Part shown: positions 10,695 through 27,620 of the stretch, piece after piece
Layout: each line of letters begins with the position of its first letter
Position numbering within the stretch: position 1 is the first letter of the stretch
Origin: Annona cherimola
Taxonomy: Eukaryota > Streptophyta > Magnoliopsida > Magnoliales > Annonaceae
Direction: 5' to 3'
NCBI GenBank assembly: GCA_030490835.1
Contig: CM059971.1
Coordinates: 54,112,012 to 54,176,011, forward strand
DNA: 64,000 bases
The notes under the pieces: generated by a model
Database searches by the model: none
The model's input: only the letters and a program-made list of their open reading frames with translations
Told to the model about the DNA's origin: nothing
Translations under genes and position numbers: made by a program

Positions 10695-13600
10695 GTATGT
10701 TTCAAGGCAAAGGCAAACAACGTTTGGTTCATGGATAGTGGTTGCTCAAGGCATATGACTGGAGAAAGAAGTTTGTTTCATAAACTCAAGCCTTGCAACG
10801 ATGGAACTATTGCTTTTGAAAATAATGAGAAAGGTAAAATCAAAGGTAAATGAAACATTTATAGTATTTCAAATGCATGCATGAAGGATGTATTGTTTGT
10901 TGAAGGACTCAAGCATAATCTAATGAGTATTAGCCAATTATGTGACAAAGGGTACAAGGTTGTGTTTGAATCATCTATATGTATTGTATTTGATGGAGAA
11001 CATATCATGTTTAGTGGAAAAAGATATGGAAATATATATTTAGTTTCACTTGATGAACTAGATAGTCAATGTCTGATGGCCATTGACAATGATCCATGGA
11101 TTTGGCATAAGAGGCTTGGACATATAAACATGTCAAACATTAAAACCTTGTAGAAAAAGAGTTTAGTAGAAGGATTGCCAAAATTGAAATATGACAAAGA
11201 TAAAATTTTCAAAGCATGTCAACTGTCAAAACAACCTAAAATGCCTTTTTCCTCCAAAAATGAGATTTCCATCACTAGGCCGCTTGAATTGCTACATATG
11301 GATCTATATGGACTATCTGACATTTTAACCATTGGTGGAAAGAAGTATGTATTTGTAATAGTTGATGATTTTTCAATATTCACATGGGTAATTCTCTTAA
11401 CTAGTAAAGATGAAGCCTTCTCTATGTTTGCAACTTTTGTAAACTTGGTGCAAAATAAAAAATAAAGTACTATTATAACCATTAGAAGTGATCATGGTGG
11501 TGAGTTTGAAAATAAACGATTCATAGAATTATGTAATAAAAAAGGAATTCACCACACATTTTCTGCACCAAGAACTCCACAACAAAATGGAGTAGTTGAA
11601 AGGAAAAATATGATCATACAAGAGATGGCTAGAACTATGCTAAATGAGAGTAAATTATTCAAGAGATTTTGGGGCGAAGCTGTAAGTACAGCATGTCATG
11701 TTCTAAATCGTGTAACCATTAGAGCAATCTTGAAAAAGACTCCATATGAGCTATGGAAAGGTAGAAAACCAAATATTCCATATCTTCATGCTTTTGGTTG
11801 CACATGTTATGTTTTGAACAATGGTAAAACCAACTTGGGAAAACTGGATGCCAAGAATGATAGGCAATATTCCTTGGTTACTCATCAAATAGCAAAGCAT
11901 ATAGAGTCTTCAATAAAAAGAACCAAGTTGTAAATTAGTCAATACATGTTGTTTTTGATGAATTTAATCCATGCTCCAAAAGAGAAGATGATTTAAGTGA
12001 TACAGATGATGTCACAGGGAATCTTGAAAAATTGCATGTGGAAAAGCAAGAAGAATCCGTGGATAAAAAGGTAAGTGAAGGTAATATTTTCTACAAACCA
12101 CCAACTGACTTGAAATTCAAAAATGATCATCCAATTGAGCAAGTTATTGGCAATATCTATGAAGGAGTAAAGACTAGAAGGTCAAAACAAAATATTTGTG
12201 GACAATATGCTTTCGTGTCAAAAATTGAACAAATAACTATTGATCAAGCTCTTAATGATGAAAACTAGGTTATTGCAATGCAAGAAGAGCTAAATCAATT
12301 TGAAAAAAACCAAGTTTGGCATCTTGTTCCAAGGCTAAAGGACTGTACTGTCATTGGCACAAAATGGGTCTTTAGGAACAAATTAGATGAAAGTGGACTT
12401 GTAGTGAGAAACAAAGCTAGACTTGTGGCAAAAGGATACTCATAAGAAGAAGGAATAGACTTTGAAGAATCCTATGCTCCGGTTGCTAGATAGAGGTCAT
12501 TCACATTTTACTAGCTTTTGCATCTCACATGAACTTTAAGTTGTTTCAAATGAATGTTAAAAGCGCATTTTTGAATGGGTATATAAATGAAGAGGTGTAT
12601 GTTGAACAACCACCTGGGTTTGAGGAGAAAGATCAATCTAAATTTGTATACAAATTAACCAAAGAATTATATGGATTAAAACAAGCTCCAAGGGCTTGGT
12701 ATGAAAGATTAAGCAAATTTTTGATAGATCATGACTTCCAAAAGGGAAAAGTAGACACCACGTTGTTCATCAAGTATAAAGAAAAAAAAATTTTGATTAT
12801 TCAAATTTATATAGATGATATTATTTTTGGTTCTACTAATGAGATCCTTTGTCAAGAATTTTCTGAGCTTATGCAGAAAGAACTTGAGATGAGTATGATG
12901 GGGGAGCTGAATTTCTTCCTTGGACTACAAATTAAGCAACTAAGTGAATGGATCTTCATAAACCAGTCCAAGTATGTCAAAGAAATGTTAAAGAAGTTCG
13001 GCATGGAAAATAGCAAAGGGGCAAACACACCTATGAGCTCAACCATTAAAATTGACAAAGATGAGAAAGGTAAATCTGTTGATTTAAAGTTATAGAGGAG
13101 CATGATAGGTTCTTTATTATATTTAACTGCCTCTAGACCCGATATATTGTTCAGTGTTTGTATGTGTTCTAGGTTTCAATCATGTCCTAAAGAATCACAT
13201 TTAATGGCTGTAAAAAGAATTTTTAAATATTTGATAAACACCACTAGTCTTAGACTATGGTATCCAAAGGGGTCAACTTTTGATCTAATCGCCTACTCGG
13301 ATGCGGACTTTGCCGGATACGAAATGGATAGAAAAAGTACTAGTGGAACATGTCAATTTCTTGGAAACATGTTGGTTTCATGGTATTCAAGAAAACAAAC
13401 TAGTATTGCTCTATCCACAGCGGAATCCGAATATATTGCTGTCAGGAGCTGTTCTGCCCAACTACTTTGGATGAAACAACAACTTAAAGATTATGGTATT
13501 GATTATCAAGACATTCTAATTAGATGTGATAATACAAGTGCAATTTATTTGACTAAAAATCCGGTACTGCATTCTAGGACAAAGCATATAGACTTAAGAC

Positions 13601-13737
13601 ATCATTTTATCAGAGAACATGTAGAAAATCATGATATCTGTTTGGAATATGTGAAAACTGACGATCAAATTGCTGATATATTCACCAAACCTTTAGCAAA
13701 AGAATTTTTTTACAAAATTGGAAATGATATGGGATGA
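10695..13737 (+). pseudogene. pol: copia Pol polyprotein, broken
   Basis: Domains appear in Ty1/copia order. The aspartic protease has the motif MDSGCSRHMTG near 10731. The integrase has the zinc motif HKRLGH ... CKACQ-like (11104-11225; the first Cys region is intact), the catalytic region with MDLYG and RSDHGGEFEN (near 11300 and 11490), and the GKAR-like C-terminus. The reverse transcriptase has YIDDIIFG at 12808-12831. RNase H has YSDADFAGY, STAESEY and CDNTSAI (13290-13550). Stops occur near 10851, 11151, 11463, 12266, 12443 and 13093. Frameshifts lie near 11870 and between 12440 and 12529. The last part (13102-13737) is open to the normal end. The enzymes would process, reverse transcribe and integrate the element. 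This copy is dead. Confidence 0.93.
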
Positions 13738-13786
13738 TTGAATTAAATTAGAAACAATAGGATAGGAGAAATAAACTTAGAATAAG

Positions 13787-13908
13787 CTAAGTCGACTTCG
13801 AAAATCCCAGGTCGAATTAGGCGAAGTCGACTCCGGAATGGCGAAGTCGACCCCGCATCAGGGGCGAAGTCGACTTCGGATTAGGGCAAGTCGACTTCAC
13901 GCGCGACC
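13787..13908 (+). repeat. Internal array of GTCGAC palindromes
   Basis: Five copies of a unit around aagtcgactt/aagtcgactcc occur in about 120 bp just after pol. The same motif otherwise marks the U3 of the copia LTRs in this window. The array directly precedes the CT-rich stretch and the third reading frame. Confidence 0.9.
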
Positions 13909-13917
13909 GTCGGGCTT

Positions 13918-14430
13918 CCCATTTCTCCTCTTCTTTTCTTTCCTTCTTCTCTTCTCTTCTTCCTCCTCCTCTTCCTCCCACGCCGAAGCTCTCTCTATTT
14001 CCTTTGGTTCCCGAATTTCCTCTCTCCCTCTCCGGCATCTCTCAACAGTTCCCTCCTCTCTCCTTTTTCTCTCGAACTCTCTTGGTTCTTGTCTTCTCTC
14101 CGGCATCTCTCCTCTCCCCCTATTTTCGCTCGAGCTCCCTCTCTCTCGTACAATCTTTTTATCTCTCTCTCAATCTATTTCTCTCTCTCTCTCTCTATTT
14201 TTTCTCTCTCAAGCTTATCTCTCTTAGTCGGTCGGCTCTTGTCACTCTCTCTTTTTCCTCCAACTCTCTCAGCTCACTGTCTTTCTCCCAAACTTTCCAT
14301 TTCTCCCTCTTTCTTTCGAGACTTCTCTTCTCAGTTCATCTCCCACAGTCTTTTTCACTCTCTCTCAAACTCACTATCTCTCTCACTCAAATTCTTCATC
14401 TCTCTCAAGCTACATTTGAAAATCCCATTT
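13918..14430 (+). repeat. CT-rich low-complexity leader
   Basis: About 510 bases are almost entirely pyrimidine on the + strand, dominated by CTCTCT and TTCTC runs. All six frames give Ser/Leu-rich or Glu/Arg-rich pseudo-proteins from the repeat, so I call no coding sequence here. Its place between the palindrome array and the third ORF resembles a pyrimidine-rich 5' leader. Confidence 0.85.
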
Positions 14431-14465
14431 GAAAAACTCAATCCAAAATTGCACCCAAATCTAGA

Positions 14466-15722
14466 TTGCCCAAACTAACCGTCTCAAAACCATCCCAACG
14501 GCCAGTTCCCAGACCATCCGGCTCCCAAAATGAGGAGGAGATTCCCAGGAGACAACGGACTCCTTCCAAGCGTGCCCGGGAAGAACCGTCGACTTCTATT
14601 GGCCATCGGGTCCGATTTCAGGCTGGGACTCCATCTATGTCCATCCAAGGGAGAAGAAACTCAGGCCTTTGGAAGTTCAGATTAGGGGCCAGAAGAAAGG
14701 GAACCCCAACTACTAAGGGTCAAGTCTTCAAAATGCCAACAACGTATTTCAAGATCGAGCTACAACACGGCCGCTTCTATAAAAGCTTCTATGAGCGTAA
14801 GATATTCGTACCCAAGATTATCGATTTCAAATTTTTAAGCGATTATGAGTTTGAAATCGATGAGCTACTCGATTTCCAAGGTTGGACTAGATTGCTAAAG
14901 GGGGATGAGAGGGTGTATCCTAACCTGACAAGGATTTTCTATTATTTGTGGGATGAACAGTACTTTAGCACTTTTGTGAAGGGAGTTGAAATGTTTTTGG
15001 GAACCTGGGGGGTCCCAAGCTTAGATCATGCTATTATTCAGGTGGGACGAATCCTAGAGGTTCCTTATGATGATGAACAACTACCTGCAGATCTGTCTCT
15101 CACCCAAATGTACAACCAGCTCACTAGGAGCAACAAATATCACCCTGGGATCAAGTTTCTACACTATATGGACTTATCCCCTAGGTTGAGGGTTATAAGG
15201 TTGCTAATTGCCCACTGCATCTATCCCAAGGGTGGAGGAAGAAATCAGGTCAACCCATAGGAGGCAGAAATCCTTCGAAAAGTAGCAAACAGAGTCAAAG
15301 TCAGCCTCCCCCGACTCTTCCTAGAAGCCCTAGCCTCCAGAAAGGACAACCCACAAGGGGTTTTGCCCTATGAGACATGGATCACTAAGATCCTGGAGCA
15401 TTTCGAGGTCGATATTGAAAGAGAGTCATTCGAGGTATTGAAGCCGACGAATGCAATCAACAAGCCTTTGCTCCAAAGAATGAAGATTAATGTGGATCAA
15501 CTCAGGGCAGAGCGGATCAAGGAAAGAATGGGTGTACCGGCTCAAGAAGAAGCCGGAGGAGCACAGGTTGAGGGAGAGCAGCCCCCGCCATCACCGGAAC
15601 CTCAACCCGCTCCATCTCCACCACATGACGCTCCCGAGGAGCCCGCGTCGCTACATTCACATGGGTCTTGCTCACCTAGAGGATCGGAGATCCCTGCCCC
15701 AGCTTCACGGCCACCATCTTAG
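14466..15722 (+). pseudogene. Third ORF of the copia element (plant transposon protein-like)
   Basis: The frame is open from about 14466 (no ATG there; the first in-frame ATG is 14637) to a TAG at 15258-15260, and continues in the same frame to a stop at 15720-15722, about 418 codons in all. The N-terminus is basic and Pro/Ser-rich. The middle (residues about 90-260) is a globular, aromatic-rich domain with phrases such as FQGWTRLL, YPNLTRIFYY and ILEVPYDDEQL. This resembles the plant transposon/retrotransposon domain often annotated as putative plant transposon protein. The C-terminus is acidic and Pro-rich (PPPSPEPQPAPSPP). No signal peptide or membrane segment is evident, so although it sits where SIRE elements have an env-like ORF, I do not call it envelope. 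Its function is unknown. Confidence 0.6.
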
Positions 15723-16485
15723 GACAACTCCGTCAATGCAATTCGGGAACATCTTGAGCAACTCGAGGATCGCCGGGGTCCTAACTGCAATCATGGATAT
15801 GCACTCGAGATAGGACCGCATGGATCGGGAGCTAAGAACGATACAGTATCACTTAGCATTCGAAAACAACAGGAATCAACCAATACCCGAATTGGATCCA
15901 TTTGACACCGGGTCAGTGCGTCGTGATCCAACTCCTAACCCCGTATCATCCTTTTATTCCTCGGCCCACGTTAGACCCATTCGACCTACTCATTCACTTC
16001 AAACAACTCCATATCCTATATCGACATTTCTATATGCCAAATCTCAGCGAGTCAACCCCTATTTGATCCATTGACAAAAAGGGGGATTATAGTTGAGTTT
16101 GCTTTTAGTTTTTAGGATGTTGGGTTGGGTAGCTTGTATATAGGTTTTACTTTGCTTTTGAAACTTGTATGAAATGTTTCTGTTCGTATATGAAAATGTT
16201 TAGTTTGTTTATGTTCTGTTTACCTATGAAAAGTTTGTTATATGTTCTGTTTATGTTCTAAAATTGAATTGGCTGATTGAATTCTTATGCGCAATGTTTA
16301 ACTTGTGATTTCATTGGAAAAGAAATATGCAAATGTTGAATATGTATGTCAATTTTACTAAGTTCAAAAGGCAAATGACCCATGATTATCCTAAAAATGC
16401 CAAAACAGGATAAAATGGTATGTTTTAAAGTTATTGGAAGGTATTTACTCAAATCGATTTTGTCAATCATCAAAAAGGGGGAGAT
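15723..16485 (+). other. 3' untranslated region of the copia element with two polypurine tracts
   Basis: Degraded continuation of the third ORF runs to about 16073. A PPT-like aaaaagggggatt lies at 16076-16088 and the true terminal PPT aaaaagggggaga at 16472-16484, directly before the 3' LTR. The minus-strand copies also have two such tracts, so the pair is a family feature. Confidence 0.75.
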
Positions 16486-18135
16486 TGTTGGAAACAAATG
16501 TTGAAATCAAAGGCAAAATACCGAAAGTATATGTTTTGATGATTAACAATTCTATTTGAGTAAATTTTAGCTACTAATAAGTTTGTGAAATGTTTTAAGG
16601 TTATAAAAATGAAAAATATGAAGCATAACAGGTCCAGTTGATTCTCAAGTCGACTCAGGCCTCGACTTAGGCCAAGTCGATCTCCAAGCCGACTCCACAT
16701 AAACTTCAAAGGCCATTTTTTGTCCAACGCTGAAATTGGGGAGCAAGAGCTGCCGAAGTCACACACAAAGTTGACTTCGCATGCGACTTGGGTGAAGTCG
16801 CAGACCAAGTCGACTCCAGCATCGACTTCAACCTGCTAGCACTAAATTTGAAAAGTGGAGTCAAAGACCAAGTCGACTTGACTTACGACTTGAGTGAAGT
16901 TGAAGACCAAGTCGACCCAAATATTCGACTTGGATCAAATGAAGATGAATCAAGACCAAAACAAGCAAAGCTGCATGAATTCATAAATTTGGATCAAGAA
17001 ATATCATTTGGCCACCAAGATTCAAGAATTTAAGAAGTCAAGACATGGAGCTTAAAGTTTTCAAGCTAGGATGATCATACTGAGTTCTAGGTGATATAAA
17101 TAAGTGGAAGAACATTTAATATAAAGAAAATCAAGCGACCAAAGTCATCTCAAATGAATTCAAGTTCATCTAGCAAATAAAGGAAGTGAAGTCGGTGCGA
17201 AGTCGACTCCAGCAGCGACTTGGGTCAAGTCCAAGTCAAAGTCGACCTGAAGAAGAGACTTGGAAATTGTAGAAAACCGAAGTCGCACCGAAGTCGACTC
17301 CAGCAGCGACTTGGGTCAAGTCCAAGTCCAAGTCCAAATCGACCTGAGAAGGAACTTGAGGAGACTGTTGAAAAATGAAGTCGCACCCGAAGTCGACTCC
17401 ACCTGCGACTTTGGTCGTAATGGTCGGAAAATTTTCGAACGTTGGCGCATTAAATGCGCGCCACCTACTTCCAAACGTTCGAATACCCTTGTCATTTATA
17501 TAAAGCATTCAATATTGACGTTAGGATAGCTGAAAACTTCATTGATTGAGCATAACTTCCATCTCTAAGAGCATTAAGTGATCAAGGCAACATCTAGAAG
17601 AAGAACTTTGTATTCAAACCGTCAAGAGCTGCTTGCTGAATCATTCAGTCTTCCTCACAAGTTCTTCTCCGTGCCAAATCTGTCTCTACACATCAGTAAC
17701 GTGTAAAAACTTTCTTTATTCCTTTTCTTGTTGTATTAAATTTGATTTAGTTTCGGCAACTAAGATCAAGTGTAAGCAAAGTAGTGTGTGATTGGAGTGG
17801 GACTCGTCACCTACTTGTGCTGTGAGTTGTTTATGCCCCCTAGAGCTAGAATCTAGAAGAAAGCAGAGGCTCTAGTTGTATTCGTGAAATATATAGAGGA
17901 ACCCAAGTCACAAGGGGTGTGAGCTTGGAAGAGTAGAGTAGGGAAGGTTGGCCGAACAACTATAAAATCTTGTCCATTGATTTATATTTCTGCTTTCATT
18001 ATCTTATTACTTTCTATTTGTTTCATTAAAGGGGACTGAACTAAATCGGGGAATATTATCTGTTTAAGTGAAAAATTTTAAATACCCAATTCACCCCTCC
18101 CCTCTTGAGTAATTGTCATAAACTCGTGACCAACA
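16486..18135 (+). repeat. 3' LTR of the copia element
   Basis: The 1650-bp partner of 7092-8748 begins TGTTGGAAACAA and ends ACCAACA. It is followed by the target duplication AAAAT. A TATA-like tttatataaagc lies at 17494-17505. The two LTRs share the U3 GTCGAC arrays with substitutions and small indels. Confidence 0.95.
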
Positions 18136-18140
18136 AAAAT

Positions 18141-19096
18141 ATCCGGATTAAATAATTATATTATTACCCGTTCAGAAGACGCATGTGAAACTTAGATCCA
18201 AGGAACTCGCATCCTTGTTTTCTATTACCCATTCTAGTTTTCAATTTTATTTTTTCTTCTAATTTTTTTACTTTTTCATTCCATTTTGTTTACTTTATTC
18301 ACTTTATATTCGATACGAAAGCGTTTAAAAGAAAAGCTTATAGTTTCAAATTCCCTGTGGATCGATAATTTATATACTACAATTTATGACCTGTTTATTC
18401 TCTTTATATTTGATACGAAAGCGTTTAAAAGAAAAGCTTATAGTTTCAAATTCCCTGTGGATCGGTAATTTATATACTACAATTTATGACCTGTGCACTT
18501 GCGGTGAGATTGCGAACAACACGTGTGATGGATCTAAGCGTTTTTCATAATTTACACATGCATGCACCTATTTTTGAGTTGTGGCCTATCCACATGTTGG
18601 ATTAGGATGGAACTTAGTCTCCTAGCTTAACAAATGATATTAAATATAATAAATTGATTGAATTTTCCATCAAGAATCAACATTTCAAAAATGAAAAGGG
18701 TTTTACGAAACCACTTCTGTGAAACTCGATTTCATAGAAATATTTCCGTAAATGTGCTCAAACATATACTTTTTATATTTACAATTTTATATTTTTAAAA
18801 TTTATTTAAAATTTATTTTTGAATCTTAAAAATAAAAATCATTGTTTACGCACCCCATGCGCATGAATAATTATTTTTTATTTTTTAGAATTTACAAATA
18901 GATATTAAATAAAGTTAAAAAATGTAAGGTTACATAGATGAAAATTTCACACTTGGGCTAATATATGTTTGTTTAAACATTAAAACATAAAAAAGTGGAT
19001 CACTTTAGTTTCGGGGCAAATAGTGCACTCGATGGTGCCCTAATAAATAATCATCTAATGAATTCGTAGACAACCATGGTAAAACTGAAAAAGTCA
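18141..19096. other. AT-rich intergenic DNA
   Basis: No gene is visible. The first 400 bp contain the 100-bp tandem repeat described separately, followed by cacttgcggtgagattgcga. The phrase ttccctgtggatcg is reminiscent of the leader of Athila/Tat gypsy elements, so a decayed gypsy fragment is possible. The rest is AT-rich without further structure. Confidence 0.45.
18295..18494 (+). repeat. 100-bp tandem duplication (two units)
   Basis: Units 18295-18394 and 18395-18494 match at nearly every position, and the anchor gcgtttaaaagaaaagctta starts at 18321 and 18421. The differences are a few substitutions such as gatcgataa versus gatcggtaa. It is a recent local duplication in non-coding DNA. 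Confidence 0.92.

Positions 19097-19134
<38 letters not shown>
19097..19134. repeat. (AAT)n microsatellite
   Basis: About twelve uninterrupted AAT/TAA triplets are present. A shorter AAT run lies at 19616-19627, on the far side of the candidate foldback element. Confidence 0.9.
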
Positions 19135-19622
19135 GAGTTTATCCTAAATATACCCATTATATTTAACTTTAATTCCAAATATATCATTATATTTCCAAAA
19201 CCCCAGATATATCTACTACATTTGTAGTTAATCCTAAAAAATATTAATTCCGTAAAAATCCATTAGTTAAATTTTTATAAACGCCTAAAATACTCCTTTT
19301 ACAAAACAATAAAAAAAATGAAATAAAAAATGAAATTAAGGCTATCTAAATTTAGAGCTCATGTGTAATTACGGTATTGATAAGTTATGTCATTGATTTT
19401 TAATTATGTCCAAAATTTGATGGTCATGTTAGTAATTTCATATATTAACTAATGATGTCAACTCACGGCTGGAGTGTTTTTAAAATTAACTGCAATTGTA
19501 CTGAGTATATCTAGAAAGTAGCTGTAAACACTGTGAGTATATCTAAGATTTTACAAAGATAATATGTATACTTGAGATTACAGTGAAAGGCAGCGGCTAT
19601 ACTTGGGAAAGGCCCTAATAAT
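19135..19622. mobile_element. Candidate MITE-like foldback element
   Basis: The left arm (about 19138-19235) and the reverse complement of the right arm (about 19490-19610) share spaced phrases such as cctaaatatacc, ccaaatatatcattat and agatatatct followed by gtagttaatcct / gcagttaatttt. The arms are imperfect. Both sides end in AAT-rich sequence (aataataataa), which could be a target duplication or simply the microsatellite it landed in. There is no coding capacity. Confidence 0.35.
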
Positions 19623-19644
19623 AATAAAACAAAAAACCTGGCAC

Positions 19645-19744
19645 GGTGTGCAGGGTTTATCTAGGGTTTTAGCTGGCTAAAATGAATAAAAGACTTGCTT
19701 CTCCTCTATCACGATTCACGGCCAGAGAAAAATAGCTTTCTTTC
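19645..19744 (+). promoter_or_regulatory. PRMT3 proximal promoter / 5' UTR with telo-box and uORF
   Basis: A telo-box lies at 19662-19669 (tagggttt, AAACCCTA on the other strand) with a second AGGGTTT at 19652-19658. This element is common in promoters of plant ribosome-biogenesis and translation genes. An upstream ATG at 19682 opens a 17-codon frame ending TAG at 19733-19735, nine bases before the main ATG. Whether the uORF is transcribed depends on the unknown start site. Confidence 0.55.
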
Positions 19745-26117
<6,373 letters not shown>

Positions 26118-26969
26118 GTATTTGACAGGACAACCGTGTGGATGACTTGCTCCAAACTGGCAGTTTTTAGATATTTGCCAGCACACTTGGATTTCATTTT
26201 CAGTCTCATGGGAAATGGCTCGAGTGCATGCGCTATGTTGATAATACATTGCTTTTTTCCGGTTGAGATTGCAAGTAATTTTAAGAAAACTAGTGTTAAC
26301 GTGGACTTAATTGATTATTTTATACTATGGTTTATCATTTCAGTTTTGAAGGTAGACCTGATTAATATGTCGGTTTATTTACTTATTCATATCTATTTTG
26401 TTTTTTGCGGGTTGAGATTCAAATATTGGCAGATTGGTCGGTATCGTACTGGCTAGAAATGAATTTGCTTGGAATGCCACATAAAAAGTTCAAGTGAGTA
26501 CGTGGAATTTTTCACCAAAAAAAGAAAAGTATAAGTGGAATTAAAAATATTAAAATTAAATACAAATTTCGTCATCTTTTATTAAAAAAAAATGAAAAGA
26601 TTTAGACAATTTGGAAGGATGGTGAAATAGGTTGAAGATGAGATGAGGAATTGCATGAATAATATTGCATATTGAAACGTGGAGAACTATATTGGGAATT
26701 TTGTATTGAAAATTGAAGATTGAAAAAGTAAGGTAGTTATGCATTAAAAATGTAAAATGATTTTTTTAAAATGAAAATTTTCATCTTCATTCTATTTCTT
26801 TCCCGTCCACTTATTAGAAATAAGTCAGTTTTGAGGTTGAGTTTGGGAGTTAAGAGATTGATACTCTGTCCTTCGCTTTGCACTCTCTTTTTATAGGCCC
26901 TATTATATACAATATATTGCACACATACTTAAGCTACAAAATTCATTTTGTATTTTATTTTTATTTCAT
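26118..26969. other. PRMT3 3' UTR and downstream flank
   Basis: The sequence becomes AT-rich after about 26270. I see no second gene. Open frames here are short and biased. The polyadenylation site cannot be fixed from sequence alone. Confidence 0.6.
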
Positions 26970-27620
26970 TTTTGATTTTTCATAAACATGCTTTTCTAAG
27001 TATATTTAATTCATATACTAAGTTTTGATATTTTATAATAGATGAATGATCCTCTTAGCTTGGGTTAAGCAAATGTCTTGTTTAGCTCATCTTAAAAAAT
27101 TCATTTATAACATTTTTTTAATTTTTTTTCATATACTTGATTATCTAAGTGTATTTAATATATAAACTAAGTTTTACCACTTTTGAACATGTGTATATAT
27201 TTTTTTGAAAATTTTAAACATCAATGGGTATATATATATATTTAAAATACCTATATTTTTAAAAATTTCAAAAAATATATACATGTCCAAAAAAGATAAT
27301 ACTTAATTTATATGTTAAATACACTTAGACAAACAAGTGTATAAAGAAAAAATAAAAAAGAAATGTTGTAAATAAATTTTTTTGGGTGGGTTAAGCGAGA
27401 CATTTGCTTAGCCTAAGCTAGCAGGATCATTTCTCTTTACAATATTTTATATATTTATTTTTTATTTTTAAAAAATCAAGTTTTTTAAGGGGTGAAAATG
27501 ACCTATTTGCCCTTAAAATTGATGATTTTTAAAAATAAAAATAAATACATAAAGTATTGTAAAATGACAAATTTTGGTATATGTATTAAATACACTTGGG
27601 AAAAGAAGTTCATGAAGAAA
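26970..27620. mobile_element. Large foldback (MITE-like) element
   Basis: The left arm from gatcctcttagcttgggtta (27049 on) to about 27220 pairs with the reverse complement of 27250-27428, which starts gatcctgctagcttaggcta. Identity is moderate over about 180 bp. A further outer pair, 26975-27040 and about 27545-27615 (both with aagt..atttaat.catata), extends the symmetry, with about 110 unpaired bases on the right. It has no coding capacity. I could not fix the outer termini or a target duplication. Confidence 0.65.

Larger units (their letters stand above)
7092..18135 (+). mobile_element. Complete Ty1/copia SIRE-type retrotransposon, decayed, with third ORF
   Basis: The 11.0-kb element has two LTRs (7092-8748 and 16486-18135) starting TGTTGGAAACAA and ending ACCAACA or close to it. 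It is flanked by a perfect 5-bp target duplication AAAAT (7087-7091 and 18136-18140). It has an initiator-Met type PBS, gag, pol in copia order (protease, integrase, RT, RNase H), a 2.3-kb extra 3' module with a third reading frame, and a polypurine tract next to the 3' LTR. The two LTRs differ at a few dozen positions by eye, so the insertion is older than the array at 54008. gag and pol carry many stops and frameshifts, so the copy cannot be autonomous. Length and layout fit the Sirevirus/SIRE lineage. Confidence 0.95.

Noticed and set aside
13838..14478. Overlapping open frames of 129-142 codons on both strands
   Set aside because: They are translations of the CT-rich low-complexity tract (Ser/Leu-rich or Glu/Arg-rich). 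No frame is better than another, and none has domain-like composition.
14466..15722. Calling the third ORF an envelope protein
   Set aside because: It has the SIRE env-like position, but no signal peptide, transmembrane segment or coiled-coil surface/fusion layout is visible. The globular part looks more like the plant transposon protein domain.
26136..26456. 106-codon frame after PRMT3
   Set aside because: It begins inside the PRMT3 3' UTR, has no protein-like features and AT-rich codon use.
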